DNA of 64,000 nucleotides from Polaromonas sp. (GTDB lineage Bacteria > Pseudomonadota > Gammaproteobacteria > Burkholderiales > Burkholderiaceae_C): NCBI RefSeq assembly GCF_030689685.1, contig NZ_JAUYEY010000015.1:1-64000 (forward strand), given 5' to 3'. How positions within the stretch are numbered: the stretch's first letter is position 1; each line of letters starts with the position of its first letter. Below the pieces are notes generated by a model, which worked only from the letters and a program-made list of their open reading frames with translations, did not search any database and was not told where the DNA came from. Of this stretch, positions 8,738-17,757 are shown in pieces. Position numbers and translations under genes: made by a program.

Positions 8738-9346
8738 ATGAGTGCCCCGGAACCAGGAGCCTGCCGGCGCGGTCTCGTGGAGCGCGTCGCCCGTTTCGCA
8801 GTCCTCCACGGCTCGCGGCGCCGGGCCATCGCAGCGCTGTCAGCCGTCTCGGTCGGCGACTTCTTCGTGCCCGCGCTGCCAACCCAGACCTCGGTGCTGG
8901 CGCTGGGCTTGATGCAGCCGCAACGCGCGGCGTGGATCGCGCTGGCCTTTGCGACCGCCGCCGCGCTGGGCGCCGCCTTGCTCGCGCTGCTGCTGTCGGC
9001 CGTCGGTGGCTACGCGCAGCAGTTTGGTGCCGAGCAGTTCGGCGCGGACTGGACGCGCATCACCGGGCGCGTCCAGGTGCTGGGGCTGTGGGCCGTCTTT
9101 GCCGCCTCGATCTTCCCGACGCCGCCCCGGCTGCTGACGGCCGCCACCCTGCTCGCCGGGGCCGCCGTGCCAGCGGTGGTGGCGGCGGTCTTTGCCGGCA
9201 AGCTGATCTGGTTCGCTTTGTTCCTGGGCTTGCTGATCAAGGCCCCTGCCGTGCTGGCCAGGCTGCCGGTGCTGAGCGGGGCGCTGCTGCGCTTTCGCGC
9301 GTTTCAAGCTGCCGTGCTCGCCGGGGATCGCGGCGACAATTCATGA
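8738..9346 (+). CDS. VTT/SNARE-associated-domain-like integral membrane protein
   Basis: 202 residues with at least four hydrophobic segments (about 25-45, 60-85, 110-130, 140-165). The TASIFPTPPR-like stretch (AASIFPTPPRLLTAATLLAG) and the overall layout resemble the YdjX/DedA-like VTT superfamily of membrane proteins, some of which flip lipids. The assignment is from residue pattern and is moderate. It is part of the GC-rich block 5.5-10.4 kb. Confidence 0.6.
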   Translation: MSAPEPGACRRGLVERVARFAVLHGSRRRAIAALSAVSVGDFFVPALPTQTSVLALGLMQPQRAAWIALAFATAAALGAALLALLLSAVGGYAQQFGAEQFGADWTRITGRVQVLGLWAVFAASIFPTPPRLLTAATLLAGAAVPAVVAAVFAGKLIWFALFLGLLIKAPAVLARLPVLSGALLRFRAFQAAVLAGDRGDNS

Positions 9347-9401
9347 TCCTAGAAACCGCAGTTGACCGCTCACTTGCCGCCTGCATGGCCGCTGCCAGCC
9401 C

Positions 9402-10388
9402 ATGACCGACTTCGCCAGCGCGGCCATGGTCCGGGTGCTGGTGAACGGCATGCAGTCGCTCGGCCTGGACACGTCGGCGGCAGACATGCAGCCGACACAA
9501 GGCGACGCGCAGGTGCGCTTGGATATCAAGCAGCAGCTCGTCGGCTCGGCGGTGCGGCAAGCCGGCTTGTCGTGCCTGGTGAAGCTGGGCCGGGGCGGGC
9601 ATCTCAACCTCGACGATCCGACGCACCGGGCCCTGACCTTGGCGCGTGACGCCGCCGACCTCTTTGATCGCTGGGGCCGGTTAGAGCGCTTTGTGCATTC
9701 GCTGCATTGGGTCGAAGTGGCTGCACTCGAACCCGGCGCTGCCCTGCTTATCCATCGCTCGCGCGCGCCCGGTGCGGCGCCGAGTGCGGCCGAAGACCTG
9801 GTGGTTCTCGGCGTGCTGCTGGCCCTGCTGGAAGCCATCGGGCTACAGGATGTGGCGGCCGAAATCGATGGCCGGCGGGTCTATCCCGAAGCCGGCAAAT
9901 CGGCCGAAGCGGTTTTGCAGCGGCTGGCGCAAGGCGCCCGCACCGGAACATGGCATGTGCGCTGGCGCCCGCCCGCGCACGCGCAGGCACGCAGCGTAGC
10001 CCCGGCCCGGCCCGGGCCTGCGCAGGTCCACGCGCCCAGGGATCTTTGTTCTGCCTTGCCTTGGCCCAAGCTGGCGCATCACTGCGCGGCTATCATCCTC
10101 GACGATCTCCTGCAGCGGCGCACGGTCGGCGCCGTGGCACGCGACGTCGGCACCTCTGCGCGCAGCCTTCAGCGGGCCCTGGCGGCCGCCGGGCTTAGCT
10201 ACTCGTCGGTGCTGGCCGAGGCCCGGCTGCGCGCGGGAGCGTGGTGGCTGCTGGAGTCCACGCTACCGATCGCGGAGGTCGGGTTCCTTTCTGGCTACGC
10301 CGACCAGCCCCACTTCACGCGCGACTTCAGCCGGCGTATCGGCCTGTCGCCAGGCCGATACCGGGAGAACTTCGTGCGCGGCGCATAA
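9402..10388 (+). CDS. AraC-family transcriptional regulator
   Basis: 328 residues. The C-terminal AraC/XylS-type DNA-binding domain is clear: TSARSLQRALAAAGLSY is the first helix-turn-helix, then IAEVGFLSGYADQPHFTRDF and RRIGLSPGRYRE form the second one and the signature. The N-terminal half resembles the arabinose-operon-regulator type sensing domain (OruR/ArgR-like), with an internal Ala/Pro-rich linker around residues 190-215. It may regulate the GC-rich cluster upstream, which includes iorAB. Its effector is unknown. Confidence 0.85.
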   Translation: MTDFASAAMVRVLVNGMQSLGLDTSAADMQPTQGDAQVRLDIKQQLVGSAVRQAGLSCLVKLGRGGHLNLDDPTHRALTLARDAADLFDRWGRLERFVHSLHWVEVAALEPGAALLIHRSRAPGAAPSAAEDLVVLGVLLALLEAIGLQDVAAEIDGRRVYPEAGKSAEAVLQRLAQGARTGTWHVRWRPPAHAQARSVAPARPGPAQVHAPRDLCSALPWPKLAHHCAAIILDDLLQRRTVGAVARDVGTSARSLQRALAAAGLSYSSVLAEARLRAGAWWLLESTLPIAEVGFLSGYADQPHFTRDFSRRIGLSPGRYRENFVRGA

Positions 10389-10534
10389 CCTGCGCGGCGG
10401 TGCGCTCAGTCGGCGGCGCCCGCGACACTGTCTGCACGCCCGAAAGCGAACAGACGCAAGTCTGGCGACAGGTGGCGTGAAAACTCCGCCGCGAGCCGCC
10501 AGGTTTGGAGCCCCCGCCACCGCCACGGCGTGAC

Positions 10535-11464
10535 CTATTTGCCGCCGCGCAGCCGCTCGATCAAGCCATTGAGCTCGTCCATCGAGGAGAACTGGATCGC
10601 CACTTCGCCCACGTCTTCGCGCCTGCCATTGCGCTTGACCTGTTTTTTGATGCGCACTTCCACATCCGCCATCAGCAGGTCGGCCAGCTCTTCCTCAACG
10701 CGGCGCGTATCACGCGACTTCTCCTTCGGGGCTTTTTGCGGTTTCAGCGAAAACTCGGCGCTGAGTTTTTTGACCAGATTTTCGGCCTCGCGCACCGACA
10801 TTTTTTTTGCGGCAATCTGGTTGCCGGCGGTGATTTGTGTGGCACGGTCCAGGCCCAGCAAGGCGCGCGCATGGCCCATGTCGAGGTCGCCGGCCATCAG
10901 CATGGTTTGCACAGGCTCGGCCAGGTTCAGCAGGCGCAGCAGGTTGGAGGCAGCGCTGCGTGAGCGCCCCACGGCCTGCGCCGCCAGCTCATGCGTCAAG
11001 CCAAACTCTTTCACCAACCGTTGCAGGCCGTGCGCTTCTTCCAGCGGATTGAGGTCTTCACGCTGGATGTTTTCGATCAGCGACATGGCCGCTGCGGCCT
11101 CATCAGGCACGTCACGCACCAGCACTGGCACGCTGTCCAGGCCGGCAATTTTTGCGGCCCGGAAGCGCCGCTCGCCGGCAATGATTTCGTACTTGCCGTC
11201 GTTGGCGCCGCTGGTCAGACGCCGCACCAGAATCGGCTGCATGATGCCTTGCGCCTTGATGCTTTCCGCCAGCTCGTACAACGCGCCCTCGTCCATGCGT
11301 GTACGCGGCTGGTACTGGCCGGCCACCATATCGCCCAGGCGCAGCGAGGCCGGCAGGCCCGGGCTGCTCAGGCTGCTGTTGGGGTTGTCGCCGGATTCGC
11401 TGACCTTGGGGCCCAGCAGGGCTTCGAGTCCGCGGCCCAGGCCTTTGGGTTTTTTGGTGACCAT
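10535..11464 (-). CDS. parB: chromosome partitioning protein ParB
   Basis: 309 residues. The N-terminal KGLGRGLEALLG is the ParA-stimulating peptide typical of chromosomal ParB. GERRFRAAKIAG at 97-108 is the CTP-binding arginine-rich box, followed by the central helix-turn-helix and a C-terminal dimerisation domain. ParB loads at parS and spreads as a CTP-dependent clamp. Three matching parS sites lie at 14.4-15.6 kb. In this genome parA and parB are not adjacent: a hydrolase gene and a toxin-antitoxin pair separate them. Confidence 0.96.
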   Translation of the reverse strand: MVTKKPKGLGRGLEALLGPKVSESGDNPNSSLSSPGLPASLRLGDMVAGQYQPRTRMDEGALYELAESIKAQGIMQPILVRRLTSGANDGKYEIIAGERRFRAAKIAGLDSVPVLVRDVPDEAAAAMSLIENIQREDLNPLEEAHGLQRLVKEFGLTHELAAQAVGRSRSAASNLLRLLNLAEPVQTMLMAGDLDMGHARALLGLDRATQITAGNQIAAKKMSVREAENLVKKLSAEFSLKPQKAPKEKSRDTRRVEEELADLLMADVEVRIKKQVKRNGRREDVGEVAIQFSSMDELNGLIERLRGGK

Positions 11465-11487
11465 GGTTTTTCTTTCAAGCTCAATAG

Positions 11488-11799
11488 TTAAATTTCGTCG
11501 ATGGTGTAGCCCGATTCGCTTTGGTGGCGAATTCGCAGAACGGTGACGATTTTTTTGTCGCGGTTGTAGCTGTAGCGCGCCAGGTAGCCACTGCGGCCAC
11601 AGTGAATGATCAGCTCGCGGTAGCCACCTGCAACTGGGCGACCCATGCCGGGCTGAATAGCCAAAATGGATATCGCTTCACCGATAAATCTCACCAAATG
11701 GCTACTCAATGGGTTTCCTTGCAGTTGCAAAAAAACTTCCAGCCGCTCGATGTCTTCAAATGCAGCGCTGGCGTAGTCAATCGCTACAGACTGACTCAT
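11488..11799 (-). CDS. ParE/RelE-superfamily toxin
   Basis: 103 residues from the ATG that overlaps the antitoxin stop (ATGA). A longer in-frame start at 11820 would lie inside the antitoxin gene. The protein has the ParE layout: an amphipathic helix pair (SAAFEDIERLEVFLQ), PGMGRPV turn, RELII strand and a C-terminal VTVLRIRHQSE strand ending the RelE fold. ParE toxins poison gyrase. The gene sits 23 bp upstream of parB and may be co-transcribed with it. Confidence 0.85.
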   Translation of the reverse strand: MSQSVAIDYASAAFEDIERLEVFLQLQGNPLSSHLVRFIGEAISILAIQPGMGRPVAGGYRELIIHCGRSGYLARYSYNRDKKIVTVLRIRHQSESGYTIDEI

Positions 11800-12095
11800 G
11801 GCCTGGTGGCGCCTCGCCACGGCTTCAACTCCGGTTTTGCCGGGTTTTCACCACGCGCGCGCGCCTCAAAGTATTCAGAGACATCCTCCAACCGATAGGC
11901 CAGCCCAGTGCGTTCTACCTCGGCCAGCGCATCGAGCGAGTCTTGCTGAAACTGCTCTTGCTGCTGGGCGCGCCGGGCGGTGTCGCTGAGCGCTTTGACC
12001 ATAAAGGCATGTGCCGTCATGCCGGACTTGCGCGCGGTTTCGTCAATTTGCGCTTTGAGCTCGGCGGGCAGTTTCAGGCTGGTAGCAACTTGCAT
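11796..12095 (-). CDS. ribbon-helix-helix antitoxin paired with the ParE-like toxin
   Basis: 99 residues. The N-terminus ATSLKLPAELKAQIDETAR is a ribbon-helix-helix DNA-binding fold, and the C-terminal half (RTGLAYRLEDVSEYFEAR) is an acidic toxin-binding segment. It precedes and overlaps the toxin gene by 4 bp, the standard order for such modules. It likely represses its own promoter in the interval 12096-12148. The pair is inserted between parB and the hydrolase gene, splitting the usual par gene order. Confidence 0.85.
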   Translation of the reverse strand: MQVATSLKLPAELKAQIDETARKSGMTAHAFMVKALSDTARRAQQQEQFQQDSLDALAEVERTGLAYRLEDVSEYFEARARGENPAKPELKPWRGATRP

Positions 12096-12148
12096 GGCGT
12101 TTTCCTGAGGAGTGGGACAGCTTGATAGACGCAGGTAGTCAGATGTGA

Positions 12149-12781
12149 CTACCGCGTTAGTTTAGCAGCGTGAGCTTGCTTGTTCAGTGTGTTGCCACTC
12201 GGCGAAAGGCAGAACTCGCGGCTTGGAAAACGCAGCGTCTGTAGTCGCTTCAGGTGCTCATGCGCCTGCGGCCACTCGCCCAGCCCGCTGTCGGCATTGA
12301 TGTGGCCACACGGGCCGACATCCACAAAGTCGGCGCCCCAGGCGGCGGCAAAGCCCCGCGCGCGCGCCAGATCGCAAAAGGGGTCGTTGCTACTGGCCAG
12401 CACCAGCGCCGGAAACGGCAGCGCCTGCAGCGGCACCGGCGCCCATCCCGGCAGCACCTGGCGCACATCGGCACGCTCAACATCGGGGGGCGCTACCAGC
12501 AAGGCGGCCTTGACGCGGTGTGTGTTGCGTGAATGGGCGGCCCAGGCCGCCGCCAGCATGCAGCCCAGGCTGTGCGCCACCAGCACGGCTGGCCCCCCAC
12601 CCTCGGCATCTGTGTCCAGCAACACTTCTTCAAGCCGGGCGCTCCAGTCGCCGCGCAAGGGACGCAGCCAGTCATGCTGCTCAACCCGCTGATAGCCGTG
12701 CGCGGCTTCCCACAGGCTTTGCCAGTGGCCGGGGCCGCTGCTCTGCCAGCCGGGAAGAATCAGGGTGTGCGCAGGGCTCAT
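12149..12781 (-). CDS. RBBP9/YdeN family serine hydrolase
   Basis: 210 residues. The RBBP9/YdeN alpha/beta-hydrolase layout starts with LILPGWQSSGPGHWQS and has a complete triad: Ser71 (AHSLGC), Asp133 (SNDPFC) and His160 (CGHIN). Family members are small esterases or serine hydrolases of poorly known substrate. The C-terminal 25 residues beyond the fold are probably disordered. The gene lies between parA and the TA pair, as an intruder or accessory gene of the par cluster. Confidence 0.85.
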   Translation of the reverse strand: MSPAHTLILPGWQSSGPGHWQSLWEAAHGYQRVEQHDWLRPLRGDWSARLEEVLLDTDAEGGGPAVLVAHSLGCMLAAAWAAHSRNTHRVKAALLVAPPDVERADVRQVLPGWAPVPLQALPFPALVLASSNDPFCDLARARGFAAAWGADFVDVGPCGHINADSGLGEWPQAHEHLKRLQTLRFPSREFCLSPSGNTLNKQAHAAKLTR

Positions 12782-12797
12782 CGTGGCAAGAATAAAG

Positions 12798-12864
12798 TTG
12801 CTATTGTTTTAATAGCTGCTCGCGCATATACAGCAAGGGCTACAGGTCGATTTGGCTTGTAAAA
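12798..12864 (+). repeat. interspersed hairpin repeat, copy 2
   Basis: Stem GCTATTGTTTTAATAGC, then TGCTCGCGCAT and AAGGGCTACAGG blocks. It fills nearly all of the gap between the parA 3' end and the hydrolase start. Confidence 0.75.
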
Positions 12865-12867
12865 CCA

Positions 12868-13638
12868 TCACATGCGCTTGATGCGCTGCACCATCTCTTC
12901 GGCAAAGGCGACAAAAGCCTGCGCGCCTTTGGACGAGGGATCAAACACCACGCCGGGCAGACCGTAGCTGGGCGCTTCGGCCAGGCGCACGTTGCGCGGA
13001 ATCACGGTGTTGAACACCTTGTCGCCAAAATGCTCTTTGAGCTGGTCGCTGACCTGCTGCTGCAGGGTGATGCGCGGGTCAAACATCACGCGCAGCAAGC
13101 CGATGATGGCCAGGTCTTTGTTCAGGTTGGCATGCACCTGTTTGATGGTGTTGACCAGATCGGTCAGGCCTTCGAGTGCAAAGTACTCGCACTGCATGGG
13201 CACAATCACGCCGTGTGCGCAGCACAGGCCATTGAGGGTCAGCATGCTCAGCGACGGCGGGCAATCGATGAGCACAAAGTCGTACTCCGCCACCACCGCT
13301 TCAAGCGCCAGCTTCAAACGCTTTTCGCGTCGCTCTACCTCGACCAACTCGACCTCGGCACCGGCCAGCTCGCGGTTTGCGCCCAGCACGTCGTAGCCGC
13401 ATTTTTCGCTGTGCACCCGCGCTTCCTGAATCGAAGCCGACTCCAGCAACACGTCGTACACCGTCAGCGCCAGCTTGCGCTTGTCCACACCCGAACCCAT
13501 GGTGGCATTGCCCTGTGGGTCCAGATCCACCATCAGTACCCGCTGACCGACCAGGGCCAGGCCGGCAGCCAGATTGACAGTGGTGGTGGTTTTGCCAACC
13601 CCGCCCTTTTGGTTGGCAATACAGAAAATCTTGGCCAT
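12868..13638 (-). CDS. parA: chromosome partitioning ATPase ParA (Soj type)
   Basis: 256 residues. It starts directly with the deviant Walker A box QKGGVGKTTT (residues 10-19), as chromosomal ParA/Soj proteins without an N-terminal DNA-binding extension do. MVDLDPQGNAT and VLIDCPPSL complete the ATPase site. ATP-bound ParA dimers bind the nucleoid nonspecifically, and ParB-parS complexes trigger hydrolysis to segregate the origin. It lies between a LysE exporter gene and the hydrolase gene on the minus strand. Confidence 0.96.
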   Translation of the reverse strand: MAKIFCIANQKGGVGKTTTTVNLAAGLALVGQRVLMVDLDPQGNATMGSGVDKRKLALTVYDVLLESASIQEARVHSEKCGYDVLGANRELAGAEVELVEVERREKRLKLALEAVVAEYDFVLIDCPPSLSMLTLNGLCCAHGVIVPMQCEYFALEGLTDLVNTIKQVHANLNKDLAIIGLLRVMFDPRITLQQQVSDQLKEHFGDKVFNTVIPRNVRLAEAPSYGLPGVVFDPSSKGAQAFVAFAEEMVQRIKRM

Positions 13639-13664
13639 CTTGTTCTTCTATGTGGGTTCAGGGA

Positions 13665-14291
13665 CTATTTGGAAGCGGCCAGTTTGAGCCCGAAGCCAAT
13701 CAGGAAGACACCCGCCGCCTTGTTCAGGAAGCCGGAGATTTTGGGGTTGGCGCGTATGCGTTCAGCCAGAAAGTGCGTCAGCAGCACTGATGTCAGGCCA
13801 TACAGAAAAGTCAGCCCGGCAATGGTTGCGGCCATTACCGCAAACGTCGTGATGCCGCGGTGTAGCGCCGGGTCCACAAACAGCGGGAAAAAGGCCATGT
13901 AAAACACAATCGCCTTGGGGTTGAGCAGGGTGATCAGCAGCGCCTGGCGAAAGTAATGCCGCGGCTTGATCTGCAAAATCGGCGCGTCACCGGCCTTGAC
14001 CATCAGCAGCTTGATGCCCAGCCAGGCCAGGTACACCGCGCCCGCCCACTGGACGATGTGAAATGCGGTCGGATAGGCGGCCATCACGGCAGACACGCCA
14101 GCCACCGCAGCCCACAGCAAGACCTGGTCACCGGCGATGACGCCAAAAGTGGCCCCCAATCCGCCCGGAATACCGCCCTTGCTGGTTGACGTGATCAACG
14201 CCAGGTTGCCAGGCCCCGGAATCAGCAGAAAAACAATGATTGCGATGACAAATGCGCCGTAGTCAGCGACGCCAGCAAATGAGCCCAGCAT
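13665..14291 (-). CDS. LysE/RhtB family translocator
   Basis: 208 residues from ATG 14291; a longer in-frame frame upstream has no family likeness. About six membrane helices and the family motif FLLIPGPGNLALITS near the N-terminus identify an amino-acid or metabolite exporter of the LysE/RhtB type. It lies between rsmG and parA. Its substrate cannot be predicted from the sequence. Confidence 0.88.
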   Translation of the reverse strand: MLGSFAGVADYGAFVIAIIVFLLIPGPGNLALITSTSKGGIPGGLGATFGVIAGDQVLLWAAVAGVSAVMAAYPTAFHIVQWAGAVYLAWLGIKLLMVKAGDAPILQIKPRHYFRQALLITLLNPKAIVFYMAFFPLFVDPALHRGITTFAVMAATIAGLTFLYGLTSVLLTHFLAERIRANPKISGFLNKAAGVFLIGFGLKLAASK

Positions 14292-14376
14292 GAAAATCCC
14301 CGGAGTGAGGCGTGAGTTTACGTCAGCGCACCGGGCTGCCCGGCCACTTCCCGCGGGAAAGGGCTGTCGGCATGGC

Positions 14377-15036
14377 TCAAACCGTGGTTTTTTGACGCAT
14401 CCAGACGACGCAACGCTCGGCGTCCAATCCTGGCACCCGCAACTGTTCCACGTGAAACACCTCGACCTCGGCCGGCAAGGCGGTGATTTCATCGACCGGA
14501 TGTTTGCCCTTCATAGCCAGCCAGACGCCGGCCGGGGCCAACGCGCCGACCGACCACCGGGTGAAATCGGGCAACGATGCAAAGGCGCGCGAACAAATCA
14601 CGTCAAAGGTCTGGGTCACGCTTTCAACCCGCGCATGTAACCCCGTCAAGTTGGGCAACTTCAGGACCAGCGCCGCCTGTTTGATAAAAGCGGCTTTTTT
14701 TGCCACGGTGTCCACGCAGGTCACCGTCACGCCAGGACAGCAAATGGCAAAAACGACCCCCGGCAGCCCCGCGCCTGAACCTACGTCGAGCAGGCCAGCG
14801 CCCTGCGCCAGTCCCGCCTGCTGTAGATGATGCATCAGCGGCGGCACGGCGGCCAGGCTATCCAGCAGGTGGTGCGTCATCATTTCCGCAGGGCTGCGCA
14901 CGGCAGTCAGGTTGTACACCTGCGTCCATTTGGCAATCAGCGCCTGGTAGTCCAGCAACTGGGCGATCTGCTGGTCGTTCAGCTCAAGCTGCAAGGCGCG
15001 CAGGCCCGCCCGCAAGGCCGTCTCTGCATCACCCAT
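14377..15036 (-). CDS. rsmG: 16S rRNA (guanine527-N7)-methyltransferase
   Basis: 219 residues. It has the SAM-binding LLDVGSGAGLPGV motif, a conserved helical N-terminus (KWTQVYNLTAVRSP) and the CSRAFASL motif of RsmG/GidB. It methylates G527 of 16S rRNA. Its ATG overlaps the mnmG stop by one base, so translation is coupled. A parS site lies within its 3' part. Confidence 0.95.
   Translation of the reverse strand: MGDAETALRAGLRALQLELNDQQIAQLLDYQALIAKWTQVYNLTAVRSPAEMMTHHLLDSLAAVPPLMHHLQQAGLAQGAGLLDVGSGAGLPGVVFAICCPGVTVTCVDTVAKKAAFIKQAALVLKLPNLTGLHARVESVTQTFDVICSRAFASLPDFTRWSVGALAPAGVWLAMKGKHPVDEITALPAEVEVFHVEQLRVPGLDAERCVVWMRQKTTV
14444..14459. promoter_or_regulatory. parS site inside rsmG
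   Basis: TGTTCCACGTGAAACA matches the bacterial parS consensus TGTTTCACGTGAAACA at 15 of 16 bases. It lies in the rsmG coding region, about 3 kb from the parB gene and 30 kb from the origin. Confidence 0.85.
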
Positions 15037-17033
15037 CAGGCTTCAGCCTGTTCTGTGGATGAAAGCGGCTTGGTGTTTTTCCACAGGTTTTTTTTCAGGT
15101 GCACCAGCAACAAGGAAACAGTAGCCGGCGTGATGCCTGAAATGCGCGATGCCAGGCCCAGCGTTTCGGGCCGGTGTTTGGCCAGGGTCTGGCGCGCTTC
15201 AAAGCCCAGGGCCGTGACCTGTAGGTAGTCCAGATCGGTCGGCAGTTTGAGGTTTTCGTAGTGCGAGGCACGCTCGACCTCGATTTTTTGCAGGTCAATG
15301 TAACCCGCGTATTTGACGGCAATTTCGATCTGCTCAATCACGCTGCGGGCCAGGTCGCCAACCGCAGATGTTTCACGTGAAACTTCAGGCGCCAACTCGG
15401 GGTTGATATATTTGCCGTCGTCCAGAGACATCAGCGCGGCGTAATTCACGTCGGGACGGCGCAGCAGATCAAGCAGGTTGTATTCGTGCTCAATCGCCTT
15501 GCCCAGTACGCGCTCGGCTTCTGCCGCCGGCAGACTGCGTGGATTGACCCAGATCGCGCGCAGTCGCGCTGTTTCACGTGAAACAGCGTCGCGCTTGCGG
15601 TTAAAAGCATCCCAGCGGGCGTCATCGACCAGGCCCAGCTCCCTGCCCTTTTCCGTCAGGCGCATGTCGGCATTGTCTTCGCGCAGCATCAGGCGAAACT
15701 CGGCCCGGCTGGTGAACATGCGGTAAGGCTCGGTCACGCCCTTGGTGATCAGGTCATCGACCAGCACGCCCAGATAAGCCTCATCGCGCCGTGGCAACCA
15801 GCTTTCCTTGCCTTGGCATTGCAGGGCCGCGTTGATGCCGGCAAACATGCCCTGGGCTGCCGCCTCTTCATAACCAGTCGTGCCATTAATCTGACCGGCG
15901 AAAAACAGACCGGCAATTGCCCGGGTTTCAAACGTTGTTTTCAGCGCGCGGGGGTCAAAGTAGTCGTATTCAATCGCGTAGCCGGGACGCAGGATGTGGG
16001 CGTTTTCCATGCCCGCCATGGACCGTACCAGCTCATATTGAATATCAAAAGGCAGGCTGGTCGAGATGCCATTGGGGTAGATCTCATGCGTGCTCAAACC
16101 TTCCGGCTCCAGGAAAATCTGGTGGCTTTCCTTGTCGGCAAAACGGTCGATCTTGTCTTCCACACTCGGGCAATAACGCGGCCCGACGCCATCAATCTTG
16201 CCGGTGAACATCGGGCTGCGGTCAAAACCAGAACGAATGATCTCGTGCGTGCGCTCATTGGTGTGGGTGATCCAGCACGACATCTGCTTGGGGTGCGTTA
16301 TCTGGCCGCCCATGAAGCTGAAAACTGGGACTGCCCCGGGCGTGCCGCCGGGCATGCCGTCGCCCGGCTGCTCGGTGCATTTGCTGAAGTCGATGGTCCG
16401 GCCGTCGATGCGCGGTGGCGTGCCGGTTTTCAGGCGACCCTGCGGCAGTTTGAGTTCTTTCAGGCGCGCGCTCAGCGACACCGCCGGCGGATCGCCGGCC
16501 CGGCCCGCCGCGTAATTGTTCAGGCCGACATGGATCTTGCCGTCCAGAAAAGTCCCTGCCGTCAGCACCACGGTACGCGAGCGGAACTTGATGCCCACCT
16601 GCGTGACCGCGCCCACCACCCGGTCAACTATTCCGTCCGATTCGACCATCAGGTCATCCACTGCCTGCTGGAAGAGCCACAGATTGGGCTGGTTCTCCAG
16701 CCTGCGGCGAATCGCCGCCTTGTACAACACACGGTCGGCCTGCGCCCGTGTGGCACGCACCGCCGGGCCCTTGGAAATGTTGAGAATGCGAAACTGAATG
16801 CCGCCTTCATCAGTGGCCAGCGCCATCGCGCCCCCCATGGCATCGACCTCTTTGACCAGGTGGCCCTTGCCGATGCCGCCTATGGACGGGTTGCAGCTCA
16901 TCTGGCCCAGCGTCTCGATGTTGTGGGTCAACAGCAGGGTTTTGCAGCCCATGCGGGCTGAGGCCAGCGCGGCCTCGGTACCGGCATGGCCTCCACCGAC
17001 CACGATGACATCAAATTCTTGTGGGTAGTACAT
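15036..17033 (-). CDS. mnmG: tRNA uridine 5-carboxymethylaminomethyl modification enzyme MnmG (GidA)
   Basis: 665 residues. The N-terminal FAD-binding motif is [19 protein letters not shown], followed by GIDA signature regions ([19 protein letters not shown]) and a C-terminal helical domain that contacts MnmE. With MnmE it modifies wobble uridine 34. MnmE is also in the window. The ATG is only 2 bp after the stop of a PIN toxin gene, and the ribosome-binding site must lie inside that toxin gene. Two parS sites are embedded in the coding region. Confidence 0.96.
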   Translation of the reverse strand: MYYPQEFDVIVVGGGHAGTEAALASARMGCKTLLLTHNIETLGQMSCNPSIGGIGKGHLVKEVDAMGGAMALATDEGGIQFRILNISKGPAVRATRAQADRVLYKAAIRRRLENQPNLWLFQQAVDDLMVESDGIVDRVVGAVTQVGIKFRSRTVVLTAGTFLDGKIHVGLNNYAAGRAGDPPAVSLSARLKELKLPQGRLKTGTPPRIDGRTIDFSKCTEQPGDGMPGGTPGAVPVFSFMGGQITHPKQMSCWITHTNERTHEIIRSGFDRSPMFTGKIDGVGPRYCPSVEDKIDRFADKESHQIFLEPEGLSTHEIYPNGISTSLPFDIQYELVRSMAGMENAHILRPGYAIEYDYFDPRALKTTFETRAIAGLFFAGQINGTTGYEEAAAQGMFAGINAALQCQGKESWLPRRDEAYLGVLVDDLITKGVTEPYRMFTSRAEFRLMLREDNADMRLTEKGRELGLVDDARWDAFNRKRDAVSRETARLRAIWVNPRSLPAAEAERVLGKAIEHEYNLLDLLRRPDVNYAALMSLDDGKYINPELAPEVSRETSAVGDLARSVIEQIEIAVKYAGYIDLQKIEVERASHYENLKLPTDLDYLQVTALGFEARQTLAKHRPETLGLASRISGITPATVSLLLVHLKKNLWKNTKPLSSTEQAEA
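15369..15384. promoter_or_regulatory. parS site inside mnmG (near-perfect)
   Basis: TGTTTCACGTGAAACT differs from the parS consensus only in the last base. It lies in the 3' half of the mnmG coding region. Confidence 0.88.
15567..15588. promoter_or_regulatory. parS site inside mnmG (perfect)
   Basis: The exact 16-bp consensus TGTTTCACGTGAAACA occupies 15570-15585, and the symmetry extends to a 22-bp perfect palindrome. It is the strongest ParB loading site visible in the window. Confidence 0.95.
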
Positions 17034-17035
17034 CT

Positions 17036-17524
17036 TCAGTTCTCAACCAGTTCTGTCGGCAAACCCATGCTGCTTGCCACCTGGGCCTGTCGTTTGTCTG
17101 CCGTTACAAAAAGGTCCACCCGGCCCACCAGCGCGCTGCCGATATGCAGCGCATCCATGCCGCGCAGGGGGCCCAGCTCCATGGCCGAGAAAGCGAAGCG
17201 CTCTACCCGGGCATCCAGCGGCACCAGCGTCATGTCGGCCACGTCTTTTTGTGCTGCCGCCCAAGCCCGGTCGAACTCTGCCGTCGGCAAGCTGCCTTCA
17301 CGGCGGCGCCTCAGCAGGGCAGAAGCCACTTCAGTTTTGCAATGCGCCGCTATCAATAACTCGCTGGCGGCTTCCATCAAGGTCAGCACCCGTTCGCGCC
17401 CGACTTCACTGGCGTAACGCTTGGTCAATGCAGAGGCATCAAACATCAGCCGCATTTCGCCGTCGCGCGGCAGGCTGCGCGCTGGTGGCGGCGCGGCTGG
17501 ATAAGCAGGCGAGCTTTTCACCAT
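17036..17524 (-). CDS. PIN-domain ribonuclease toxin (VapC type)
   Basis: 162 residues from the first ATG; canonical PIN proteins begin near MRLMFDAS, so a start at Met24 or Met27 is possible. Acidic residues of the PIN active site are present: D29 (FDAS), E65 (CKTEVASAL), D124 ([10 protein letters not shown]) and D143 (VTADKRQ). VapC-type toxins cleave tRNA or other RNA. The Phd-type antitoxin gene overlaps its start by 7 bp. The toxin stop is followed after two bases by the mnmG ATG, so mnmG expression may be coupled to the module. Confidence 0.85.
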   Translation of the reverse strand: MVKSSPAYPAAPPPARSLPRDGEMRLMFDASALTKRYASEVGRERVLTLMEAASELLIAAHCKTEVASALLRRRREGSLPTAEFDRAWAAAQKDVADMTLVPLDARVERFAFSAMELGPLRGMDALHIGSALVGRVDLFVTADKRQAQVASSMGLPTELVEN

Positions 17525-17757
17525 GGCGACTCATTGCGCTCTTGCAGCACAGCGCTTGACAAAGAAGCCTTTTGCGGCAGCACCACGGGCTCAAAAGGCT
17601 GCTTCCAGCTCGGTATGTGCGCCGGCAGGTCCTTGATCGGCACCAGCTCCGCCACAGGTTTGCCATGGCGCAAAATGCGCACCGTTTCGCCCTGCTCGAC
17701 CAGATCAATCATGGCCGCCGCATGGGCGCGGAATTCGCTCAAAGGAATCGTGTGCAT
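17518..17757 (-). CDS. Phd/YefM-family antitoxin
   Basis: 79 residues from ATG 17757. IPLSEFRAHAAAMIDLVEQG and VRILRHGKPVAELVPI are the Phd/YefM DNA-binding fold; the C-terminal tail with PFEPVVLPQ would bind the PIN toxin. It is the first gene of the module and probably autoregulates through the direct repeats just upstream. Longer upstream frames are not supported. Confidence 0.85.
   Translation of the reverse strand: MHTIPLSEFRAHAAAMIDLVEQGETVRILRHGKPVAELVPIKDLPAHIPSWKQPFEPVVLPQKASLSSAVLQERNESPW

Noticed and set aside
15813-16961. 382-codon frame opposite mnmG
   Set aside because: Shadow of a well-defined MnmG coding region.
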